From Bryobacteraceae bacterium (GTDB taxonomy: Bacteria > Acidobacteriota > Terriglobia > Bryobacterales > Bryobacteraceae), in the NCBI GenBank assembly GCA_025928545.1, contig JAICJH010000033.1, forward strand, positions 1-64,000: DNA of 64,000 nucleotides, in the 5' to 3' direction. The notes below the pieces were generated by a model, which made no database searches, had not been told where the DNA came from, and was given only the letters and a program-made list of their open reading frames with translations. Of the stretch, positions 35,334 through 43,174 are shown piece by piece; positions within the stretch are counted from its first letter, which is position 1; the number at the start of each line of letters is the position of its first letter. Both the position numbers and the translations under genes were made by a program.

Positions 35334-36370
35334 ACGACACGATGCTTGCCGCTGTCCTGTACGGTAAGGAACATGTCCAGATGGAACGCGTGCCGGTACC
35401 CGAGATCGGGCCCGGAGACCTGCTCGTCCGCGTCAGGACTGCTCTGACCTGTGGTACTGACGTGAAAGTTTATCGCCGCGGCTATCACGCCCGGATGATT
35501 GTGCCCCCTGCGCTTTTCGGACATGAGCTCGCCGGCGACGTGATTGCCGTAGGCGAACGCGTGAAAGGGTTTGAGATTGGCCAGCGCGTGGTGGCGGCAA
35601 ATTCCGCTCCCTGCCATCGCTGCTTCTATTGCAGTCGCGGCCGCGTCAATCTTTGCGAAGATCTCCTTTTCAACAATGGAGCGTACGCCGAATACATTCG
35701 TATTCCCGCGCGCATCGTTCGCGTCAACACTTACGTCATTCCACCGCATCTCGATTACCGCGATGCCGCCCTTGCTGAGCCCCTGGCCTGCGTCGTGAAG
35801 GGAGTGGAAGACGTCGAGATGAAGGCTGGCGATACCGTCGCTGTCATTGGCGCGGGGCCCATCGGCTCCATGTTTGTGCGCCTCGCGAAACTTCGTGGCG
35901 CGCGCGTCATCGCCGTCGGGCGAACCAAGGCTCGTCTCGAACGTGTCGCGCGTCTGGGCGCGGATCGCATCGTGGCTTCTGAAGATGTTGGCAACCCGAT
36001 TGCCCGGGTTCGCGAACTGACCGGCGGCCGTGGAGCGGATATTGTCATCGAAGCGGTTGGCAAACCCGAAACCTGGAACATGTCCGTCGAAATGCTGCGC
36101 CGCGGCGGCACCGTTAACTTCTTCGGTGGTCCGCCTTCCGGTACGCACGTGGATCTGGACACGAACCTCCTGCACTACTCAGAAATTACCTGCAAGGCCA
36201 GCTTTCACCACACCCCCACCTCAATGCAGGAAGCGCTGGATATCATTTCCAGCGGCGGTGTGCGCGCGCGCGATTTCGTGGAAGCGGAAGAATCGCTCGA
36301 AAATCTCTCGCGCGTGATGTTCCGTCTTGCCGAGGGCGGCACGGCGTTCAAGACCGCGATTATTCCATGA
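35321..36370 (+). CDS. zinc-dependent dehydrogenase 2 of the hopanoid operon
   Basis: This 349-residue paralogue starts at a TTG that has AGGAGC eight bases upstream; an ATG at 35342 lacks such a site. Catalytic zinc residues are in CGTDVKVY near residue 45 and FGHELAG near 66; the structural cysteines are in CHRCFYCSRGRVNLC near 98. NAD binding is by GAGPIGSMFVRLAK near 180. It is related but not identical to its neighbour, so the two may form a heteromer or carry out successive oxidations/reductions. It overlaps hpnC by four bases. Confidence 0.92.
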   Translation: MRAINDTMLAAVLYGKEHVQMERVPVPEIGPGDLLVRVRTALTCGTDVKVYRRGYHARMIVPPALFGHELAGDVIAVGERVKGFEIGQRVVAANSAPCHRCFYCSRGRVNLCEDLLFNNGAYAEYIRIPARIVRVNTYVIPPHLDYRDAALAEPLACVVKGVEDVEMKAGDTVAVIGAGPIGSMFVRLAKLRGARVIAVGRTKARLERVARLGADRIVASEDVGNPIARVRELTGGRGADIVIEAVGKPETWNMSVEMLRRGGTVNFFGGPPSGTHVDLDTNLLHYSEITCKASFHHTPTSMQEALDIISSGGVRARDFVEAEESLENLSRVMFRLAEGGTAFKTAIIP

Positions 36371-37308
36371 TTGCGGCAACGCCGCCAGGCGCGGTCATGC
36401 TGCTGCCCCTCGATTTTGTATCCAGCCCGGAGGCTTTGACGCGGATCTGGGCCCTGACCGAAGCCGAACAGTACACGCGCTGGCTGGCTACTCACCATTA
36501 CGAAAATTTCCACGTTGTCAGTTTTCTGCTGCCAAAGGAACTGCACCAGGATTTCTATAACGTCTACGCCTACTGCCGTTGGGCGGACGATCTCGCGGAT
36601 GAAATCGGCGACCCGGTCCGCAGTCTTGAGTTGCTCGACTGGTGGTCCCAAGAGCTTGACCGCATGTATGCCGGGGAAACGCAGCATCCCGTGTTCGTCG
36701 CTTTGCGCGGCACCGTAAAAAGACATTCGATTCCGCAACGGCCTTTCTCCGAGTTGATCCGCGCCTTCATTCAGGATCAGACGGTGACCCGCTACCAGAA
36801 TTGGGATGAGTTGTTCGCCTATTGCGAAGGCTCGGCGAATCCTGTAGGTCATCTCGTCTTGTACCTCTGCGGCTATTCCGATCCCGAGCGGCAAGCTCTG
36901 TCGGATGCAACCTGCACCGCTCTGCAACTGGCTAACTTCTGGCAGGACGTGATTGTCGATCAGGAGAAGGATCGCGTTTATCTGCCGCTCGATCTTCTGG
37001 CGCGCCACAACTACACCGTGGAAGAGCTATTTGCCCATAAGTTCGACGATCGCTTTCGGGATCTGATGCGTGAAGCCGTAAAAGGAACCCACGACCTTTT
37101 CCTCAAAGGTCTGCCCCTCATCAGAATGGTGAACCGGCGGCTGGCGGTGGATTTGGATTTATTCAGCCGCGGCGGCATGTGCATTCTCGAAAAAATCAGC
37201 CATCAGGGCTATGACGTGCTTTCACGGCGCCCGTCGATCTCGAAAGTGGAACGCGTACGGCTTCTCGCCGGAACACTTGTGCGCGCTGCGTTCAAGCGCG
37301 CCGCATGA
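36367..37308 (+). CDS. hpnC: squalene synthase-like HpnC
   Basis: The 313-residue all-helical prenyltransferase has two aspartate-rich motifs, YCRWADDLADE near residue 68 and FWQDVIVDQEKDRVYLP near 194. In the three-gene bacterial route HpnC converts presqualene diphosphate to hydroxysqualene. It is coupled to the upstream dehydrogenase and to hpnD by ATGA overlaps. The third enzyme, HpnE, is not in the window. Confidence 0.94.
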   Translation: MIAATPPGAVMLLPLDFVSSPEALTRIWALTEAEQYTRWLATHHYENFHVVSFLLPKELHQDFYNVYAYCRWADDLADEIGDPVRSLELLDWWSQELDRMYAGETQHPVFVALRGTVKRHSIPQRPFSELIRAFIQDQTVTRYQNWDELFAYCEGSANPVGHLVLYLCGYSDPERQALSDATCTALQLANFWQDVIVDQEKDRVYLPLDLLARHNYTVEELFAHKFDDRFRDLMREAVKGTHDLFLKGLPLIRMVNRRLAVDLDLFSRGGMCILEKISHQGYDVLSRRPSISKVERVRLLAGTLVRAAFKRAA

Positions 37309-38153
37309 GTTCGGCAACTTCTTTGGCCGGCTCTCAGGCGCACTGCCGGGCTGTAGCGAAGAGCCGCGCCAAGAATTTCTATTATTCCTTCGTCCTGCTT
37401 TCGCCCGAAAAGAAAAATGCGATGTGCGCAATTTACGCGTTCATGCGCTACTGCGACGATCTCAGCGATGAGCCCGGGGCCACGCAGACAGCCATGGATA
37501 AGTGGCGCGAAGCGCTGACGTCGGCGCTGTCCGGACGGCCGGACGATAGCCCCGTGTGGCCCGCTTTTCTGGATGCGGTGACACGCTATCAGATTCCGCA
37601 TGAGTATTTCTACGACATGATCGAAGGTGTGGCCTCGGATCTTGTGGTCCATACGTTTCAGACGTTCGATGAGTTGTACCAATACTGCTATCGCGTCGCA
37701 TCGGTCGTTGGCTTGACCATCATTCACATCTTCGGCTTCCACTCACCCGATGCGCTGCCGCTTGCCGAGAAATGCGGAATCGCCTTTCAACTGACGAACA
37801 TTCTCCGCGACATTCGCGAGGATGCCGGCCTTGGCCGCGTCTATTTGCCATCCGAAGACCTGGTTCGATTCGGCGTATCGGCCGAGGACCTCAGCCAGGC
37901 GCGAAGAAACGAAGCCTTCGACCGCCTGATGGACTTCGAACTTGGCCGCGCACGGGCGTACTATCGGGAATCGGAGCCGCTGGTGGAAATGGTCGACAGC
38001 GATTCGCGCAAATCGCTGCGCGCTTTGATTGCGATCTATTCGGCGCTGTTGGAGCGAATAGCGGAATCGCCTTCCGAGGTTCTGAGACGTCGCATCTCAC
38101 TGCCGCCGGCTGAAAAACTCTGGATAGTGCTCCGGTCCGCGGCAGGCCTGTAA
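37305..38153 (+). CDS. hpnD: presqualene diphosphate synthase HpnD
   Basis: The 282-residue phytoene/squalene synthase family protein has YAFMRYCDDLSDE near residue 46 and LTNILRDIREDAGLGRVYLP near 163, the two magnesium-binding motifs. HpnD joins two farnesyl diphosphates to presqualene diphosphate at the membrane surface. It is the last gene of the hpnG-hpnD block; a strong promoter for an unrelated exported protein starts 12 bases after its stop. Confidence 0.95.
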   Translation: MSSATSLAGSQAHCRAVAKSRAKNFYYSFVLLSPEKKNAMCAIYAFMRYCDDLSDEPGATQTAMDKWREALTSALSGRPDDSPVWPAFLDAVTRYQIPHEYFYDMIEGVASDLVVHTFQTFDELYQYCYRVASVVGLTIIHIFGFHSPDALPLAEKCGIAFQLTNILRDIREDAGLGRVYLPSEDLVRFGVSAEDLSQARRNEAFDRLMDFELGRARAYYRESEPLVEMVDSDSRKSLRALIAIYSALLERIAESPSEVLRRRISLPPAEKLWIVLRSAAGL

Positions 38154-38164
38154 GACGGCGGGGC

Positions 38165-38206
38165 TTGACCCTACTAACTAATTAGCATATGATCCATGGA
38201 ATATGC
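38165..38206 (+). promoter_or_regulatory. sigma-70 promoter with palindrome at the start site
   Basis: TTGACC at 38165-38170 and TATGAT at 38188-38193 have 17-base spacing. GCATAT at 38185-38190 and ATATGC at 38201-38206 form an inverted repeat over the minus-10 box and start. The ATG at 38203 lies about ten bases from the minus-10 box, so the leader would be zero to a few bases. Confidence 0.7.
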
Positions 38207-39765
38207 TGCGACCGGTCCTGCTTGCGTTGTTCATCTTCCCTGCCGCCGTCTTTTGCCAGCCAGGCCCGGCATTCGATATCGCGGATGTCCATACCAGCCC
38301 GCGCGCCGATTGGGTCAAGAATCAGCTCCATCGCATGGACGGCGGTCTCCTCGCCGGCAATCGCTATGAGATCCGGCGCGCCACGCTGCTCGACCTGATC
38401 CGGACGGCATACGGGGTCGATGCGGATAAGATCCTCGGAGGGCCGAGTTGGCTTGACTATGATCGCTTCGAAATCGTCGCGAAAACCAAGCCAGGCACGA
38501 AACCAGCCGACCTGAAGCTGATGCTCCAGGCCCTGCTCGCGGAGCGTTTTCATCTCGTCGTCAAGCTCGACACACAGCCGATTCCCGGGTACGTTCTCAC
38601 AGCGACTAAGGGCGACAGGAAATGGAAAGCGGCCGCCGCCGATGCCGGTCCGGGGGGGTGCCGGAATAACCCTGTCTTCGAGGGCACCCTCCGCCTGATC
38701 GCCGTTCAATGCAGCAATATGACGATGTCTGAATTCGCGGCCTGGCTGAAAGGCCCCGTTTCGAAGCCCGTACTGGATTCCACTGCCATCGAAGGAGCAT
38801 GGGATTTCGAAGTGCAGTATCCTCCGGTAAACATGAATGCGGCTCCCGGCCCCAGTCCCATCATCGACGCCCTGGAAAAGATCGGCCTGAGGCTCGAGGA
38901 CGGCAAGGTTCCGCAACCCATGCTCTCCGTGGAAAGCGCCGTCCAGCAGCCAACGCCGAATCCGCCAGGCGTGTCACAGGCGCTCCCACCTCTGCCCGCG
39001 CCTGAATTCGAGGTTGCTTCGATCAAGCTGAGCGGTGGCGAGGGCGGCACCAGACCGCTTCGGACGGAACCGGGCGGACGCATTGTCGCGGACGGCATGC
39101 CTCCCGGTAGTCTGGTCGCCCAGGCGTTCGATCAGGTGTCCTACCTTCAGCCTGTTGGGACGCCAAAATCGTGGGGCAATGGCGTCGCACATAACGTCTC
39201 GATCATCGCCAAAGCGCCGGCGGGCGTCGCAACGGATCAGGACCATCTCAACGCCATGCTCCGTGCACTGTTGATCGATCGCTACAAGATGAGTTTCCAT
39301 TTCGAAGAGCGGCCCATGGATACCGACTCGCTCGTGGCGGTCAAGCCGAAACTGAACAAAGCCGATCCGGCGAGCCGTACGGGATGTACGCGCCAGCCGC
39401 AAACGCGCTCGGACGGCGCCCGCTACACGCATCTCGTTTGCCAGAACATGACCATGGCGCAGTTCGCGGAACAAATCCAGGCCTTCGACTCCGAGATGTT
39501 TTATCCGGTGCTGAATGAAACTGGGCTCGACGGCGCGTGGGATTTCGCTATCGATTACGATCCCCTCGCGGCTTTTGCAGCGCGGGGATTTCGACTCGGC
39601 GGCGCGGCAGCGGCGCCGGCCGAAGGGCAGGCGCCCGATCCCTCCGGCTCTGTTTCTTTCCGCGATGCGATCCAGAAACAGCTCGGCTTGAAACTCGATG
39701 TGCACAAGCATCCGCAGCAGGTGCTGGTCATCGATCACATGGAAGAAAATCCATCGGACAATTAA
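38203..39765 (+). CDS. exported TIGR03435 protein with two tandem domains
   Basis: The 520-residue protein has a signal peptide (LRPVLLALFIFPAAVFC) and two copies of the TIGR03435 domain, a family expanded in Solibacter-like acidobacteria. Repeat landmarks occur in pairs: FDIADVHTSPR and FEVASIKLSGG; LLAERFHLVVKLDTQPIPGY and LLIDRYKMSFHFEERPMD; CSNMTMSEFAAWL and CQNMTMAQFAEQI; VLDSTAIEGAWDFEVQY and VLNETGLDGAWDFAIDY. Function is unknown. Most members carry one domain. It has no Shine-Dalgarno, in keeping with a leaderless message. Confidence 0.92.
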   Translation: MLRPVLLALFIFPAAVFCQPGPAFDIADVHTSPRADWVKNQLHRMDGGLLAGNRYEIRRATLLDLIRTAYGVDADKILGGPSWLDYDRFEIVAKTKPGTKPADLKLMLQALLAERFHLVVKLDTQPIPGYVLTATKGDRKWKAAAADAGPGGCRNNPVFEGTLRLIAVQCSNMTMSEFAAWLKGPVSKPVLDSTAIEGAWDFEVQYPPVNMNAAPGPSPIIDALEKIGLRLEDGKVPQPMLSVESAVQQPTPNPPGVSQALPPLPAPEFEVASIKLSGGEGGTRPLRTEPGGRIVADGMPPGSLVAQAFDQVSYLQPVGTPKSWGNGVAHNVSIIAKAPAGVATDQDHLNAMLRALLIDRYKMSFHFEERPMDTDSLVAVKPKLNKADPASRTGCTRQPQTRSDGARYTHLVCQNMTMAQFAEQIQAFDSEMFYPVLNETGLDGAWDFAIDYDPLAAFAARGFRLGGAAAAPAEGQAPDPSGSVSFRDAIQKQLGLKLDVHKHPQQVLVIDHMEENPSDN

Positions 39766-39780
39766 CCTGTCCGCCTTCCG

Positions 39781-41169
39781 CTACTGCGGGCTCGACAGTA
39801 CTTTGACCAGTTCGTACAGGAAAGTCTGGCCTTCATAGAAGGATTTCACCGGCATGCGCTCGTCGCGGCCGTGCATGCGCTTGTCGTCGCGGTCCAGCCC
39901 GAGCCCCTGAATTCCATAAGTCGGAATTCCGGCCACTCGTAAGTACCGGCCGTCGGTGGCTCCGGTGAGCATCATGGGAACCACCGGCAAACCCGGCCAT
40001 AACGAATCGGTGACCCTGTTGACCGCCTTCAGAATGTCCGGGCGCATCGGCGAACCCGCCGCCTGATCCACATCGCCATCCACCTTGATCGACACCTGAT
40101 CGTCTGCGAACACCTTCTTCAGCGTCGACTGGACATAGTCGAGCGTATCTCCAGGCAGAACGCGGCAATTGACATTCGCGCCTGCCAGCTGCGGCAGAGC
40201 GTTGCGGGCATGGCCGCCATCGATCTGCGTCGCCACGCAGGTGGTCCGCAACATGGAATTCCACATGGCGGACGATTCCGCGACCTTCTGCATGGCCGCC
40301 CGCGAACCGCTCGCGATCGCGGCAAGCTGCGGCTTCATTGCGCCGGTTTCGAGCTTCGCCATCTCGACAAAATACGCTTTCGTCACCTCATCCGTCTTGA
40401 GCGGAAAGGCGAAATGCCCCAGGCGGTCGAGTGCGCCGGCCAGGTGGTAGATCGCGTTATCCGGCACCGGCATCGAACTATGGCCGCCTTTGTTGTGTAC
40501 TTCGAGCCGGAAATCCACATACCATTTTTCGCTGACCTGGAGATCGTTCGAAACGTTCTTATCGCCGACCATTTCGACCATCCCGCCCTCGTTGAGACAG
40601 AACTCGGCGTCGATCAGGTTCTTGTGATTCTTGATCAGCCACTGGATGCCGCTGAAAGGTCCGCCGCCTTCCTCATCCGCCGTGAGAGCCACAATGATGT
40701 CGCGGTCGGGTTTGAAACCTTCGCGTTTATAGCGGATCAGATTCGCGATCCAGAGTGCAGCCTGGGCTTTATCGTCGGCCGTGCCGCGCCCATAGTAGTA
40801 GCCGTCCTTTTCGATGAACTGGAACGGGTCGGTCGTCCAGTCTTCACGTTTGGCTTCGACGACATCCTCGTGAGCCAGCAGCAGGATGGGCTTCCGCGCA
40901 CCGGTGCCGTGATAGCGGACTACGACGTTGAACTTCTTCGGTGACGGTCCGCCTTCGAAAATATCGGCCGCAGGAAACCCGGCGGCACGCAGGCGGGCCG
41001 CGACCGCATCGGCCACGAGCGTCGTGGATCCTGTGGTGTAGCCGGACTTAATCTCGACCAGTTCCTTATAGATATCGTGAGCGAGTTTCTGCTCGGCCTG
41101 TGGCGCGAGGGTTGCGGCGGAAACAGTGCAGCAGAAGGCGGCCAGGAACAGCGGGATGCGCAAAATCAT
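39781..41169 (-). CDS. exported M20-family metallopeptidase
   Basis: The 462-residue protein has a signal peptide (LRIPLFLAAFCCTVSAA). Zinc-site segments are LLLAHEDVVEA near residue 96, GRGTADDKAQ near 128 and the catalytic TADEEGGG near 163; a dimerisation domain follows and GATDGRYLR lies near 408. M20 enzymes cleave dipeptides or N-acyl amino acids; export suggests peptide scavenging in the periplasm. It lies 27 bases downstream of an MFS transporter gene and is probably cotranscribed. Confidence 0.92.
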   Translation of the reverse strand: MILRIPLFLAAFCCTVSAATLAPQAEQKLAHDIYKELVEIKSGYTTGSTTLVADAVAARLRAAGFPAADIFEGGPSPKKFNVVVRYHGTGARKPILLLAHEDVVEAKREDWTTDPFQFIEKDGYYYGRGTADDKAQAALWIANLIRYKREGFKPDRDIIVALTADEEGGGPFSGIQWLIKNHKNLIDAEFCLNEGGMVEMVGDKNVSNDLQVSEKWYVDFRLEVHNKGGHSSMPVPDNAIYHLAGALDRLGHFAFPLKTDEVTKAYFVEMAKLETGAMKPQLAAIASGSRAAMQKVAESSAMWNSMLRTTCVATQIDGGHARNALPQLAGANVNCRVLPGDTLDYVQSTLKKVFADDQVSIKVDGDVDQAAGSPMRPDILKAVNRVTDSLWPGLPVVPMMLTGATDGRYLRVAGIPTYGIQGLGLDRDDKRMHGRDERMPVKSFYEGQTFLYELVKVLSSPQ

Positions 41170-41196
41170 TCCGCAATTGTCCCACGAAAGGGCCGC

Positions 41197-42417
41197 TTAC
41201 GTCGTCGCCGGAGTGGATTCGATCTTCGCCTTGCTGCGGAACATCACGACGATCAGCAAAAGAATGACGAACGCCCCCGCCGCGGAGCAAAGCCAGAATG
41301 GCTTCCAGTCGCGAACCGCCGTATCGCCTGAGCCGGTGGTGAAGAAATCGAGCGCGCTGCCGGATAGAATCGAGCCCGCGTACATGCCGATGCCGTAAGT
41401 CAGGAATGTGATGAAGCCCTGCGCCGCGCTGCGCAGATGCGCGGGTGCCTGCTGATCCGTATACAACTGGCCTGTCATGAAGAAGAAGTCATAGCAGACG
41501 CCATGCAGAATGATGGCCAGGTAGAACATCCAGACGCCGGGACCGGCATCGCCAAACGCCAGCAGCGTGTACCGGACCGCCCAGGCGGCCAGTCCCATCA
41601 CGAGAATCCCCTTTACGCTCAGGCGGCGCAGCACGAACGGCATCACCAGCATCATGATGACTTCCGATGCCTGCCCGAGCGTCATCTTGCCCGCCGCATT
41701 CGCGACGTGGACATCGTTCAGATAGTTGTTGGTGAAGGAAAAATAGAACGTCAGTGGAATGCAGGCCAGCACGGAAGCAATCGAAAACGCCAGAAACGAT
41801 TTGTCTTTCAGCATCTCCAGGGCGTCCAGGCCGAGAACCTTGCGGACACTGAGCTTTTCGCCTTTCGCCGGCGGCGGAGTGTGGGGCAGAACCAGACTGA
41901 AAAGCCCCATCGCGACCGAAACGCCTGCGCCGAGAAAGAACTGACCCGTCGTCTTCTCGACAGCCATCGCGCCAACAACAAGGCCAATGACGATCCACCC
42001 CAGGGTTCCGAAAACGCGGATCAGCGGGAAATCCTGACCCGCATTCCTCACGTGCTGCAGCAGCAGGGAGTTCGTAAGAGCGATGGTCGGGAAGTAGCTG
42101 AGGCAATAGAGAAGCATAAGGCCATACACGGCTGGAAACGTGGTCGCAGTCGTGACGGCATACATCAGGACCGCCCCGAGTAAATACAGAACGGAGAGGA
42201 CTCGCTCGGTGGCAAAGAAACGGTCGGCAACCAGGCCGACGAAGAACGGAGAAATCATCGCGGCGATGGATGCCGTACCGAAGACCGCCCCCGCCTGCGT
42301 GCCAGTGAAGTGGAGCGTAGTCGTCAGGTAGGTGGTGATGGTCACGTACCACGAGCCCCAGATGACGTAGTTCAGGAACATCATCATGCAGAGGCGAACC
42401 CGTATGGAAAGGGACAT
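41197..42417 (-). CDS. MFS transporter, nucleoside:proton symporter type
   Basis: The 406-residue protein has 12 hydrophobic segments in two sets of six. RLCMMMFLNYVIWGSWYVTITTYL at the start and YFPTIALTNSLLLQHV near residue 120 resemble the nucleoside:H+ symporter branch (NupG/XapB). The charged loop near 195-215 separates the halves. In acidobacteria these transporters often sit near sugar genes, so substrate assignment is open. It heads a two-gene unit with the M20 peptidase. Confidence 0.85.
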   Translation of the reverse strand: MSLSIRVRLCMMMFLNYVIWGSWYVTITTYLTTTLHFTGTQAGAVFGTASIAAMISPFFVGLVADRFFATERVLSVLYLLGAVLMYAVTTATTFPAVYGLMLLYCLSYFPTIALTNSLLLQHVRNAGQDFPLIRVFGTLGWIVIGLVVGAMAVEKTTGQFFLGAGVSVAMGLFSLVLPHTPPPAKGEKLSVRKVLGLDALEMLKDKSFLAFSIASVLACIPLTFYFSFTNNYLNDVHVANAAGKMTLGQASEVIMMLVMPFVLRRLSVKGILVMGLAAWAVRYTLLAFGDAGPGVWMFYLAIILHGVCYDFFFMTGQLYTDQQAPAHLRSAAQGFITFLTYGIGMYAGSILSGSALDFFTTGSGDTAVRDWKPFWLCSAAGAFVILLLIVVMFRSKAKIESTPATT

Positions 42418-42462
42418 GAAGAGAATTCTACTCTGTCAGGCCGGATAAGGAAGCGGGCAAAC

Positions 42463-42504
42463 AAAAAACCCGCGGCAGCTCGATGTTACATGAGCATCCG
42501 CGGG
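42463..42504 (-). terminator. terminator after the diheme cytochrome gene
   Basis: CCCGCGG at 42469-42475 pairs with CCGCGGG at 42498-42504, with a further GCTC/GAGC pairing inside the loop. On the minus strand the stem is followed by six T residues (42463-42468). It separates the cytochrome from the MFS gene. Confidence 0.75.
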
Positions 42505-42533
42505 CTGGATTGCGATGCGGTCAAACGCGCGAA

Positions 42534-43025
42534 CTATTGCGGGGGGCGCGGGCCGCCAGGGGGAGGACCACCGGGACCACCAGGGCCACCGGGACCAAAG
42601 CCGCCGCTGCCGCCGCGTCCACCAAAACCGCCGCGTGCCGGAGGCGGAGGCGGTGCCGCAGGTTTGGCTTCGCCACGATGGCACGTCCAGCAGACGACCT
42701 TGTTTTCGCCATTGAACATGGTTGCGTTGATGTTCTTCACCATCGCGAACATCTTCCGCGCGGTCACTTTTTCGGGCTTGTCATCCAGATCGCGCGCTTC
42801 ATTGCTGACATGGCAGTAAAGGCAGTTGGCGCCGAGCCCAAGGCCCTGAACAGCCATCTGCATTCCCATGCCGACTTCCTGCGGCGAAAGCACCTGTAGA
42901 TTCTTCGGCGCGGGGCCTCGCCCGCGGCCACCGCCGCTGCCACCGCCCGGACCTCCGGGTGGCGGACCCTGCGCGAATGCGAGACTGGCGCATGAAAAAA
43001 GGACCAACAAAACGGATCGACTCAT
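42534..43025 (-). CDS. exported diheme c-type cytochrome with Gly/Pro-rich ends
   Basis: The 163-residue protein has a signal peptide (LLVLFSCASLAFA) and two heme-binding sites, CLYCH and CWTCH, in a short helical core (about residues 45-115). The order and spacing, with methionines nearby (MGMQMAVQ, MFAMVKNINATMF), match the photosynthetic reaction-centre cytochrome family, of which non-photosynthetic acidobacteria carry many. Both ends are low complexity: GPPPGGPGGGSGGGRGRG after the signal and a long glycine-proline-arginine tail. It is divergent from the phosphatase at 43175. Confidence 0.88.
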   Translation of the reverse strand: MSRSVLLVLFSCASLAFAQGPPPGGPGGGSGGGRGRGPAPKNLQVLSPQEVGMGMQMAVQGLGLGANCLYCHVSNEARDLDDKPEKVTARKMFAMVKNINATMFNGENKVVCWTCHRGEAKPAAPPPPPARGGFGGRGGSGGFGPGGPGGPGGPPPGGPRPPQ

Positions 43026-43174
43026 GGGCCTGAGTGTACCGCATTTCCTGCCCGGAGGTTGTAAATGTCTTTGAATCGCGCTGTTTGCAGGTAACCGAAC
43101 GTGAGTGCGATACGCTGTACCTGTCGAGTGTAATCGAACGGGAACCGCAGGGGAGCGGAAGACAAGGCTTTATT

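Noticed and set aside
43034-43174. N-terminal extension of the SpoIIE-type phosphatase
   Set aside because: It has no signal or family match, and the ATG at 43175 places the first membrane segment correctly.
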